Source: an uncultured Anaerolineae bacterium
GTDB taxonomy: Bacteria; Chloroflexota; Anaerolineae; Anaerolineales; Villigracilaceae
Length of the DNA stretch: 39,891 nt
Assembly (NCBI GenBank): GCA_903910795.1
Contig: CAIWAX010000493.1
Span: 1 to 39,891 of the forward strand
Direction: 5' to 3'
The stretch's first letter is position 1. Every line of letters begins with the position of its first letter. Made by a program: the position numbers and the translations under genes. Shown here one piece after another: positions 1 through 5,731 of this stretch. The notes below the pieces were generated by a model. That model ran no database searches and was not told the DNA's origin. It worked only from the letters and a program-made list of their open reading frames with translations.

Positions 1-711
1 CTGTGACACGGCGATGCACTGGTGATAGCCAGAGGTACCGCCCGGAACGGCGAACTGGCTCATGAACCAGCGGTTGGCGAGCTGGTCGTACAGCGCGATC
101 GGGTCGCCGTCGTTGCTGGTTTCGCAAACGCCGCCAAAACCCTTCCACAGCGTGCTGCCAGCGGCCGGGCCGTACTGCAGCACGCCAGTTTTGCTGTAAA
201 TGGCAAAGCTCAGGTTGACCCATTGTACGTAGTTATTGGGGCCGACATCGCCGTTGGTGTCAGGCGGCAGCACGCCGCTCAGGTTGGTGACGCCGTCGAA
301 ATTGACGCCCGCGGCAGGCGCGTTGGCTGAAACGGCGGAGTTTTGCAGGACCGGGTCTTTTTGTTTTGGCTGGTTTGTATTCAGCGTAGAGCCGCGACCC
401 GGCAGGACGAAGACTTTGTTCATATCGGCATCATCCGCGTTTTGCTCGGCCTGCAGCGGTGTGATGGAGCTCAGGCGCGCGGAAGTATCGTGTTTGAGTT
501 CCTGGGCAATCTCTTTCTGATTTCCAGGGCCGCCAGCCGTGACATTGGCCGCATTCGGAGCGCCGCCAGAAGCTCCGTCGGCAGCATTGGGCGCCGCGAA
601 CCTTGGCGGTTGGGCAGCCTGGTTGGCGCTGAAAAATGGCGCGGCCAGCATGACCAGCACAGCGATTACAATTATGAGTAACGCGCTAATTCCCAAATAT
701 TTTTTGTTCAT
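1..711 (-). CDS. Secreted/membrane-anchored protein, C-terminus outside window
   Basis: The frame is open from the ATG at 709-711 (complement) to the left edge, giving the first 237 residues of a longer protein. Residues 5-25 form one hydrophobic segment (LGISALLIIVIAVLVMLAAP), a signal peptide or N-terminal anchor. Residues about 28-130 are Ala/Gly/Asn/Gln-rich and low in complexity. The globular part then begins with PPDTNGDVGPNNYVQWVN, a motif I associate with large bacterial extracellular proteins of unknown function. A GAAGAGG ribosome site precedes the start. No enzyme motif is visible in the part present. The exported location is well supported; the function is unknown. Confidence 0.8.
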   Translation of the reverse strand, partial: MNKKYLGISALLIIVIAVLVMLAAPFFSANQAAQPPRFAAPNAADGASGGAPNAANVTAGGPGNQKEIAQELKHDTSARLSSITPLQAEQNADDADMNKVFVLPGRGSTLNTNQPKQKDPVLQNSAVSANAPAAGVNFDGVTNLSGVLPPDTNGDVGPNNYVQWVNLSFAIYSKTGVLQYGPAAGSTLWKGFGGVCETSNDGDPIALYDQLANRWFMSQFAVPGGTSGYHQCIAVSQ

Positions 712-785
712 AGAACCTCTTCAAAAGTGCAAGATGTAGTTATAAGTCAGGGCTGTTCATTCAGGAGGAACATTTACTGCAATCC

Positions 786-911
786 ATGTTCAAGCACCTG
801 TATCGGGTTCTTTTGCTCTATTTGCGATCGATTCTACCGTATTTTAGTCCAATTTATTTGATGCTGATTGTATTTGTGGGTATTTTGAAAGGTGTTGGGC
901 AGGCAGATTGA
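786..911 (+). CDS. Possible 41-residue hydrophobic small protein
   Basis: This short open frame begins at ATG 786 and ends at TGA 909-911, overlapping the -35 box of the toxin-antitoxin promoter. The peptide has a basic start (MFKHLYR), two hydrophobic runs (VLLLYL and PIYLMLIVFVGIL) and a polar tail. That layout is common among small membrane proteins and type I toxins. An AGGAGG lies at 763-768, but 17 bases from the ATG, which is too far for a normal ribosome site. No homologue is recognised. It could be a chance frame in the region between divergent genes. Confidence 0.25.
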   Translation: MFKHLYRVLLLYLRSILPYFSPIYLMLIVFVGILKGVGQAD

Positions 912-936
912 CTTCTGGCGCCAAGATGGTTATACT
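908..936 (+). promoter_or_regulatory. Sigma70-type promoter of toxin-antitoxin operon
   Basis: TTGACT (908-913), exactly 17 bases, then TATACT (931-936) is a near-consensus housekeeping promoter. It lies 25 bases upstream of the antitoxin ATG. The -10 box is inside the left half of the operator palindrome at 927-960, so repressor binding would block it. Confidence 0.8.
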
Positions 937-960
937 GATAAGAAAAGAAAGGTATAACCA
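927..960 (+). promoter_or_regulatory. Palindromic operator of toxin-antitoxin operon
   Basis: TGGTTATAC (927-935) is repeated as the perfect inverted copy GTATAACCA (952-960), with 16 bases between. The left arm covers the -10 box and the right arm ends directly before the ATG at 961. This is the expected geometry for autorepression by a ribbon-helix-helix antitoxin bound as two dimers. In the transcript the right arm also lies between the ribosome site (AGAAAGG, 945-951) and the start codon. Confidence 0.75.
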
Positions 961-1218
961 ATGGCAACTACCATTAAGACCGCTGTTTCAATTCAAAAAT
1001 CCCTGTTCGACCAGGCGGAAAGCCTGGCGCAGCAGCTTAATATATCCCGCAGTCACCTGTTTGGACTGGCAATTGAAACTTTCATCAAAGCTCATGAAAA
1101 CCAGATATTACTCGAAAAAATCAATCAGGCCTATTCGGACCAGCCTGACTCAACTGAAACTGTTCTGCTCTCCAAATTACGCAAACCGCATCGTAAAATT
1201 GTGGAAAGCGAATGGTAA
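961..1218 (+). CDS. MazE/CopG-like ribbon-helix-helix antitoxin
   Basis: This 85-residue protein has an N-terminal strand with alternating residues (TIKTAVSIQ) followed by two helices (KSLFDQAESLAQQLN and SRSHLFGLAIETFIKAHE), the ribbon-helix-helix DNA-binding fold. The charged C-terminal tail is the usual toxin-binding region. It overlaps the downstream toxin gene by 7 bases, the normal coupled layout of toxin-antitoxin pairs. It should neutralise the toxin and repress its own promoter through the palindrome at 927-960. The ribosome site is AGAAAGG at 945-951. Type II antitoxin is well supported; the exact subfamily is not. Confidence 0.85.
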   Translation: MATTIKTAVSIQKSLFDQAESLAQQLNISRSHLFGLAIETFIKAHENQILLEKINQAYSDQPDSTETVLLSKLRKPHRKIVESEW

Positions 1219-1568
1219 TCAATCAGGGTGACATCTATTGGGTTGAACTGGAGGAGCCGTCCGGCTCAGAGCCAGGGTACAGTCATCCGCATGTTGTCCT
1301 TCAGAATAATGTGTTTAATACCAGCAAGATAAATACCGTAATAGTTTGCGCATTGACTTCAAATCTAAAACGGGCGCAAGCGCCAGGAAATGTCTTACTT
1401 GAACAAAATGAAGGTGACCTGCCAAAACAAAGCGTTGTTTTGGCTTCCCAGATATTCACAGTAGATAAATCACAACTTGGGGAATTTATTGGCAAACTGT
1501 CCGAAACCAGGGTAAGACAGATCTTGGATGGTTTAAATTTATTGACCGAACCCCGCAATCTTGAATAA
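1212..1568 (+). CDS. MazF/PemK-family mRNA endoribonuclease toxin
   Basis: At 118 residues it has the usual MazF length and fold landmarks: GDIYWVELEEPSGSEPG at the N-terminus, HPHVVLQNN, the conserved threonine in CALTSN (T49), and LPKQSVVLASQIFTVDK in the second half. MazF toxins cleave single-stranded mRNA at short sequences and stop translation when the antitoxin is degraded. The gene starts inside the antitoxin gene (overlap 1212-1218). The loop before HPHVV reads Y-S-H-P, where relatives I know carry a catalytic arginine (R-P or R-H-P). Activity may therefore be reduced, which is a judgement from memory of the family. Confidence 0.9.
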   Translation: MVINQGDIYWVELEEPSGSEPGYSHPHVVLQNNVFNTSKINTVIVCALTSNLKRAQAPGNVLLEQNEGDLPKQSVVLASQIFTVDKSQLGEFIGKLSETRVRQILDGLNLLTEPRNLE

Positions 1569-1674
1569 CCTGGCATATTCGTTTGGCGGCTTGTCTCGAC
1601 TTGCCCAATCGGGAGATGGTCATTCTTACTTTTTGGGGAATTTTACTCATTACTTCTCCATGACAAATGGTACG

Positions 1675-1703
1675 TGGACAGCATACTGGGATTTTGCTAC
1701 ACT
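1675..1703 (+). promoter_or_regulatory. Candidate promoter of the TerB-like operon
   Basis: TGGACA (1675-1680), 17 bases, TACACT (1698-1703) is a good sigma70 match. It would give a transcript starting near 1710 with a leader of about 215 bases before the first main gene at 1927. A 9-base inverted repeat, GGGAATTTT (1636-1644) and AAAATTCCC (1720-1728), brackets it and could hold a regulator. Confidence 0.6.
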
Positions 1704-1747
1704 CTGTAAATAAACTTCCAAAATTCCCATAAGGGGGGGTGTATTCG

Positions 1748-1858
1748 ATGTTAAGCGGGACAGTTGTTATCAGTAAAAGATTTGTGCTTGGAACATTCCA
1801 CTACCGAACCTGTCAAAAGAACAAATGCGCTCATATTCTGTGTAAGACAACAAAATAG
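1748..1858 (+). CDS. Possible 36-residue leader peptide
   Basis: A short frame starts at ATG 1748 after the purine-rich AAGGGGGGG and stops at TAG 1856-1858. It encodes a basic peptide with three cysteines (starting MLSGTVVISKRF). It lies wholly in the leader between the candidate promoter and the TerB-like gene, and a hairpin (1862-1886) begins 3 bases after its stop. The arrangement resembles a translated leader that controls downstream genes, but the peptide has no recognised relative and coding is unproven. Confidence 0.3.
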   Translation: MLSGTVVISKRFVLGTFHYRTCQKNKCAHILCKTTK

Positions 1859-1861
1859 CAC

Positions 1862-1886
1862 CATATACGGAACGTTTCTGTATATG
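1862..1886 (+). other. Leader hairpin before the TerB-like operon
   Basis: CATATAC (1862-1868) pairs with GTATATG (1880-1886). The stem extends inwards by GGAA/TTCT (one G-U pair) to an 11-base-pair stem with a 3-base loop. It lies between the short leader frame and the ribosome site AAGGAG at 1913-1918. There is no clear T run after it, so it is not a typical terminator. Confidence 0.5.
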
Positions 1887-1926
1887 CTTTGTTGGCACCC
1901 TCAAATCACATTAAGGAGTAGTAATT

Positions 1927-2646
1927 ATGCCAGAAGCACAGAAAGAACATCCATTAGAAAAATATTCTGAAAATGAACAAATCGCTTATTTAAGTATTTT
2001 GTCTGCCGTCTGTTATGTAGATAAAGAATTTAGAGATGAGGAGAAACGTCAACTGGATGTCTTGTTGGCGCAACTTAAGATTTCAGATGTAGGGAAAGCT
2101 AAAATCTATTCTTCAGTATTCTACTTTCAAGACGAAGATAAACTGGCGAATCTTGAGGTAATTCAAAATCTTGGTAATACGGACTTAAAATACACCTTAA
2201 TCTCAGACTTATGTCTTTTTTCTTTGGTTGATTCGACGTTCACCGATAAAGAATATCAATACATACTTGGTATCGGGGAAGCCTTGGGTATTACTAAAGA
2301 ACAAGTTGATGCAATAAAATCTGTCCAGGAAAATCTTCATAAAATCAAGGATATTCTCCCGAATTCCGAAAAATTTAAACGCCTGATAACGGATAGTGCA
2401 GCAAACCTTGCCGCGGTCGGTGTTCCAATAGCAGCAATTGCAGCGAGTGGTTCAGTCTTTGGACTTGGCGCTGCGGGAATAACCTCTGGTTTGGCTGCAC
2501 TTGGCGCATTAGTTGGGGGTGGAATGTTGGTAGGGGCTGTTGTTGTGGTTCCTGCAATCGCAATTGGGGCTGCTTATGGTGTTAAGAAACTCTTTGATAT
2601 TGTATGGAAAGACAAGAAGAGTTCAGATAGCGTGAAAAACTCTTAA
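1927..2646 (+). CDS. TerB-like domain protein with glycine/alanine-rich membrane tail
   Basis: Residues about 10-135 form an all-helical acidic domain with two TerB-style half repeats (LSILSAVCYVDKEFRDEEKRQL and LISDLCLFSLVDSTFTDKEY). The Asp/Glu positions match those proposed to bind metal in TerB. Residues about 155-225 are a long small-residue hydrophobic hairpin (repeated GLGAAG, GALVGGGMLVGAV) resembling membrane-inserting glycine-zipper segments. The tail is basic. It is the first gene of a three-gene AT-rich operon, with AAGGAG at 1913-1918. TerB proteins belong to tellurite, phage and stress-response systems, often at the membrane. The exact role here is unknown. The TerB assignment is by pattern, not by search. 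Confidence 0.7.
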   Translation: MPEAQKEHPLEKYSENEQIAYLSILSAVCYVDKEFRDEEKRQLDVLLAQLKISDVGKAKIYSSVFYFQDEDKLANLEVIQNLGNTDLKYTLISDLCLFSLVDSTFTDKEYQYILGIGEALGITKEQVDAIKSVQENLHKIKDILPNSEKFKRLITDSAANLAAVGVPIAAIAASGSVFGLGAAGITSGLAALGALVGGGMLVGAVVVVPAIAIGAAYGVKKLFDIVWKDKKSSDSVKNS

Positions 2647-2666
2647 GAAGGAGGTCGAAAGCGAAC

Positions 2667-3020
2667 ATGGATAACAATATCGTACAAAATGAAATGCAGC
2701 CTGCATCGCTTCAACTTGTCATTGTACAGGGAGTTATTAAGAATCTACCAGAAATTATTGGAGCAGTAAAGGAAATCTATGCTCTCAATAAAAAAGAGCA
2801 AATCTTTGGTCGAGTTGTACAATCCCGGCTTGATGAATTGAACATCAATAAAGAGAATTTTAAAGTATTGGTTGAAGGTTTGACGGAATTATCAAAATCT
2901 GAAAATACTGATAATGAGACAAAAGCTATGTACAGAGATATGATAAAAGCACTGTTCGAAACTTTTACAACCAATATGCGTAGTTCACAGGATATTGCCA
3001 ATTATTTAAAAGAATTTTAA
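2667..3020 (+). CDS. Small helical protein of TerB-like operon, unknown function
   Basis: This 117-residue protein is preceded by a near-perfect ribosome site (AAGGAGGT, 2648-2655), 20 bases after the TerB-like gene. It looks entirely helical. An N-terminal amphipathic part (LVIVQGVIKNLPEIIGAVKEIYALNKKEQIF) is followed by charged helices rich in Lys/Glu/Asn. No transmembrane segment or catalytic motif is clear. Position and spacing imply co-translation with its neighbours, so it probably acts with the TerB-like protein. I do not recognise the family. Confidence 0.75.
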   Translation: MDNNIVQNEMQPASLQLVIVQGVIKNLPEIIGAVKEIYALNKKEQIFGRVVQSRLDELNINKENFKVLVEGLTELSKSENTDNETKAMYRDMIKALFETFTTNMRSSQDIANYLKEF

Positions 3021-3023
3021 GAA

Positions 3024-3281
3024 ATGTACGGGATAAATTTGTTGAAAGTTGCCAGCATATTGGGATCTGTTGCGGTTAGTAATATTTTATTTAGCAATTA
3101 CGGCGCAGTTCCTTCTATTGTTCAGGAAATTGTAAAATATTCTACTCAACGAAATATTGCTATGGTAAAAGAAATGATGCGAACTCTTGCGCAGCAAAAC
3201 GAACAGGCGTATCAAGATGTCCTTATAACTCTCAGAGAGTATTTTACCGAAGAAGAATTAAAAGATATTTTGCCTCAATGA
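3024..3281 (+). CDS. Small protein with hydrophobic N-terminus, unknown function
   Basis: The 85-residue product starts 3 bases after the preceding stop, with only a weak ribosome site, so it probably depends on translational coupling. Residues 5-30 are hydrophobic (LLKVASILGSVAVSNILF), enough for one membrane segment or a buried helix. The rest is an amphipathic, charged helix ending in EEELKDILPQ. It is the last gene of the TerB-like operon and converges on the terminase remnant. A T8 run after a weak stem at 3342-3360 could end transcription. Function unknown. Confidence 0.7.
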   Translation: MYGINLLKVASILGSVAVSNILFSNYGAVPSIVQEIVKYSTQRNIAMVKEMMRTLAQQNEQAYQDVLITLREYFTEEELKDILPQ

Positions 3282-3317
3282 GCAAAGAGGGTACTAATAA
3301 GTAAATGCACCCAACAA

Positions 3318-4187
3318 CTAATAATATTTTTGACATAGCAGCGAAAATTTCGTTTTTTTTCTAAGCAATATCCTTTGCCGATACTTACAGAGATTAACGG
3401 AAATATGAAATATTGAACTCCCGGCTTGCAAAATCTGCCCAACACACATAGGCGTACTCTCACCCCACTTGATGTACTTATCAGCAACCCACTCGGGTGT
3501 GATCAGGTAAGGTGCTGGTAGTTCATCATCAATCTTTTCTTGCCACGTTCCCTCACGGATGTCTTTTAAAGTAATACCGAATTGTGTGAAGTTTGGCGTG
3601 TCAAAAGCCGAAACTGTAATCTTACTGACCCCATCACTTCTAAATGATTTGTAGAATGTCCCACCTAAGTTTGTCGGGTTGCCGATGTATAAAACCTTTG
3701 CTCCCTCTGAAGTAACGATACCGTCTGAAGCTACGAATATTTCTTCATCCACTCCCGCCGCTTCATCAACCACTAGAAGAATATGTTCTGCGTGATACCC
3801 CTGGAATCTATCAGGCTCATTCGTTGATAACCCAATCGCAAACCATTCTTCACTTAGATCAAGGGAGGTTTGATTAAGTTTGCCTGATAATGGAATAATC
3901 GCTTTACTTTTTGCGTTTCTTAACTCACGCCATAATATATCCTCAACCTGTCTGAAGGTTGGGGCGGTTGTAATGATCTTTGAGTTGGGGAAGGAATACA
4001 GAAACCAGAGTGCTACACGAGCTGCTGTGTAACTTTTACCGATACCGTTACAGGATTTGACTGCGGTTACTTTTGAATCACGGACAGAATTAACAATGTT
4101 CTTTTGATAGCCCCATAGCCTCTCGTTAAAAAAAGCTTGAATGAACGAAACTGGATTATCTTGACATTTCGCTTGCTGATCTTTCAT
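3318..4187 (-). pseudogene. Phage terminase large subunit, truncated and frameshifted
   Basis: The 289-residue frame carries the terminase packaging ATPase: a Walker A-type CNGIGKS (K51-S52), adenine-region TTAPTFRQVEDILWREL, Walker B ILLVVDEA (D141-E142) and the coupling-type motif LYIGNPTN (near 166-173). Large terminases are usually 400-550 residues with a C-terminal nuclease. Here family similarity stops near residue 247 (WGESTPM). Just past that point another frame reads VLGRF, like the conserved VxGxFP that normally follows, so a frameshift near 3446 is likely. After it no nuclease sequence is seen. The intact start follows the terminase small subunit by 31 bases. This is a prophage remnant unable to make a complete packaging motor. 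Confidence 0.75.
3342..3360 (+). terminator. Possible weak terminator after the TerB-like operon
   Basis: CGAAAATTTCG (3342-3352) followed by eight T residues (3353-3360). The stem is short and AT-rich, so this is only a tentative end for the plus-strand operon. It overlaps the 3' end of the opposing terminase remnant. Confidence 0.3.
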
Positions 4188-4218
4188 TTTCTATATCTTG
4201 ATCTAAACGATTCCACGC

Positions 4219-4668
4219 TTAGTCAAGACTTATAAAGTTGTTGTTTTGAACATTGATTACATTGTTGGCTGTTTCAATCCCCAAGAGTCTGCCTAATTTG
4301 TCGTGATAGTCTTTGCGTGTTTTGTGATCTGGATACGTCTGTCCGGTCATATCAGATTTCATTGCACTTAATCCATCATCGAGTTGTTTGAAATATCTTT
4401 CTGGCCCCATTCCATACATTACGAGAACTTGAAAAATATCAACCTTTTTAAACAATCTTGAGCCTAATGTTGCGCAAACAGCATAGTCATCTGGATTGGT
4501 TAAATCGTATTCACCTTTATGAAGTTCGGAATATGCCTTTGTACTATTTCTTCCCGCTTTCCACCACTCGTTGAAGAACATCATCAATTCATTATCCCCG
4601 TTAAATATTTTTTTTAAGTCTTTAGTATTTGGTTCAACGGAAATATCTGTTGGTGCAGTGGTAGACAT
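4219..4668 (-). CDS. Phage terminase small subunit-like protein
   Basis: This 149-residue protein sits directly upstream of the terminase large-subunit remnant, the standard phage order. It has the small-subunit pattern: NEWWKAGRNSTKAYSELHKG (helix-turn-helix-type N-terminal region), CATLGSRLFKKVDIFQVLVMYGMG, a middle stretch KQLDDGLSAMKS, then PDHKTRKDYHDKLGRLLGI. Small subunits recognise the packaging site on phage DNA and recruit the large subunit. The frame is intact although its partner is broken. The call rests on motif pattern and neighbourhood. Confidence 0.7.
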   Translation of the reverse strand: MSTTAPTDISVEPNTKDLKKIFNGDNELMMFFNEWWKAGRNSTKAYSELHKGEYDLTNPDDYAVCATLGSRLFKKVDIFQVLVMYGMGPERYFKQLDDGLSAMKSDMTGQTYPDHKTRKDYHDKLGRLLGIETANNVINVQNNNFISLD

Positions 4669-4693
4669 TTCAAACGCAGTATAACATTTTGAT

Positions 4694-4987
4694 TCAAGTA
4701 TTCAATTCAAAAGGTTCATTGTAGAATGTCTTTAGACCACTCAATGTCCAAATACTAATGCTATTGTTGGTACTACTGGAATAAAAACCACTAATTGAAT
4801 AATCAGCTCCTCTATCAATAAAATCGTTCCATGAATATTTTTTGTCAGGAATATTTACAATTAGGTAATTCTGCACAATCCGCACCAAGCCCATACCCCC
4901 TGTCGAATAAAAGAAATAGCCAAGAATAAAAATACTAAAGCCTAAAGTTATGAAGAAAATACCTAATAAAACCTTCAATCTAGTCAT
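4694..4987 (-). CDS. Small single-span membrane protein, unknown
   Basis: This 97-residue protein has a basic start (MTRLK) and one strong transmembrane segment (residues 6-28, VLLGIFFITLGFSIFILGYFF). A polar domain of about 65 residues follows, probably outside the cell given the positive-inside rule. No motif or family is recognised. It lies between the terminase genes and a lipoprotein in the AT-rich island. A 9-base inverted repeat (4986-5006) overlaps its start codon, and I see no clear ribosome site. Confidence 0.55.
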   Translation of the reverse strand: MTRLKVLLGIFFITLGFSIFILGYFFYSTGGMGLVRIVQNYLIVNIPDKKYSWNDFIDRGADYSISGFYSSSTNNSISIWTLSGLKTFYNEPFELNT

Positions 4988-5006
4988 ATGCTAAATATTA
5001 GCATAT
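4986..5006. repeat. Perfect inverted repeat at a start codon
   Basis: ATATGCTAA (4986-4994), ATA, TTAGCATAT (4998-5006). The repeat spans the minus-strand start codon (4985-4987) of the small membrane protein. It could be an operator, or a hairpin that hides the start codon. Confidence 0.6.
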
Positions 5007-5021
5007 ATTGTAGGTTATTTG

Positions 5022-5696
5022 CTATGGATTCCAGTTACCTTGAAAATCTAAGCGGTTTTCAATGTTTGCTGTGGCGATTCTATTCACATGTCCTGAAGTA
5101 TCTTTCCAATTAAAAAATGTATCATCTCCAGCTACCCAGCATGGTCCAGGCATGATGGGGTATGCAGAAAGACCAATAGATTTGGGTACAAATGAATCGA
5201 TGTATGCACTCATTTTATCCAGACTCAAAGGCATATTTTGTCCTGGTTTGTAATCTATCTTTGGGTTTGGCGTTTCACAAGTATCTCTTGCCACATTAAA
5301 AATAAAATCATAACCATATCGATCTGTTTTAGGATCAAATGCCATGAATTTTGTCTTAGGGACATAATATTTTCCATCAGCCCGTTTTTCTAACTTGTTA
5401 ATATCAACTAACGGATTTATTTCGTGCCATCTTTCCATGTTCGACTTAAAAATATCTTCAGGTGTCTTTGGTGCTTTGGTTGGCTCCACGGTAGATGTGG
5501 CTGTAGCTGTAGTAGTGGCTGTGGCTGTTGGCTTTTGCGTTTCTGTTGCAGTTGGTGTTGGCGTAAAGTCAATTACAGGTGTAACTTCGGTAGGAGGAGT
5601 GATTGGTGCCACTATAACAGTTGTCGTAATGGGTTGGGGGTTACTACAACTCGTAATAAATAAGCAAATCAATATAAATACTAATCTTCTAGCCAT
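5022..5696 (-). CDS. Lipoprotein with Thr/Pro-rich linker, unknown function
   Basis: The signal peptide MARRLVFILICLFITSC ends in a lipobox-like FITSC, so residue 17 is the likely lipidated cysteine. Residues about 20-80 are a Thr/Pro/Ala/Val-rich flexible linker (runs such as TATATTTATATST). A globular domain of about 140 residues follows, with two cysteines (in DTCETP and GPCWV) that could pair and aromatic-rich segments such as FFNWKDTSGHVNR. GGAGG precedes the ATG. Such linkers are common in surface proteins of Gram-positive-type and Chloroflexota envelopes. The domain family is not recognised. Confidence 0.7.
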   Translation of the reverse strand: MARRLVFILICLFITSCSNPQPITTTVIVAPITPPTEVTPVIDFTPTPTATETQKPTATATTTATATSTVEPTKAPKTPEDIFKSNMERWHEINPLVDINKLEKRADGKYYVPKTKFMAFDPKTDRYGYDFIFNVARDTCETPNPKIDYKPGQNMPLSLDKMSAYIDSFVPKSIGLSAYPIMPGPCWVAGDDTFFNWKDTSGHVNRIATANIENRLDFQGNWNP

Positions 5697-5731
5697 TTAT
5701 CCTCCATTGAACGTATAGATTTTACCTCAAG

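Noticed and set aside
1764-1970. A 68-codon plus-strand frame overlapping the TerB-like start
   Set aside because: It has no ribosome site, runs through the leader hairpin and overlaps the well-supported gene at 1927.
5471-5570. CRISPR-like or satellite repeat
   Set aside because: The short TGTGGCTGTAGCTG-type repetition encodes the lipoprotein linker; it has no spacer structure.
5395-5718. Plus-strand frame rich in Val, Ala and Gly
   Set aside because: It is the complement of the Thr/Pro-rich linker of the lipoprotein; low complexity explains its open frame.
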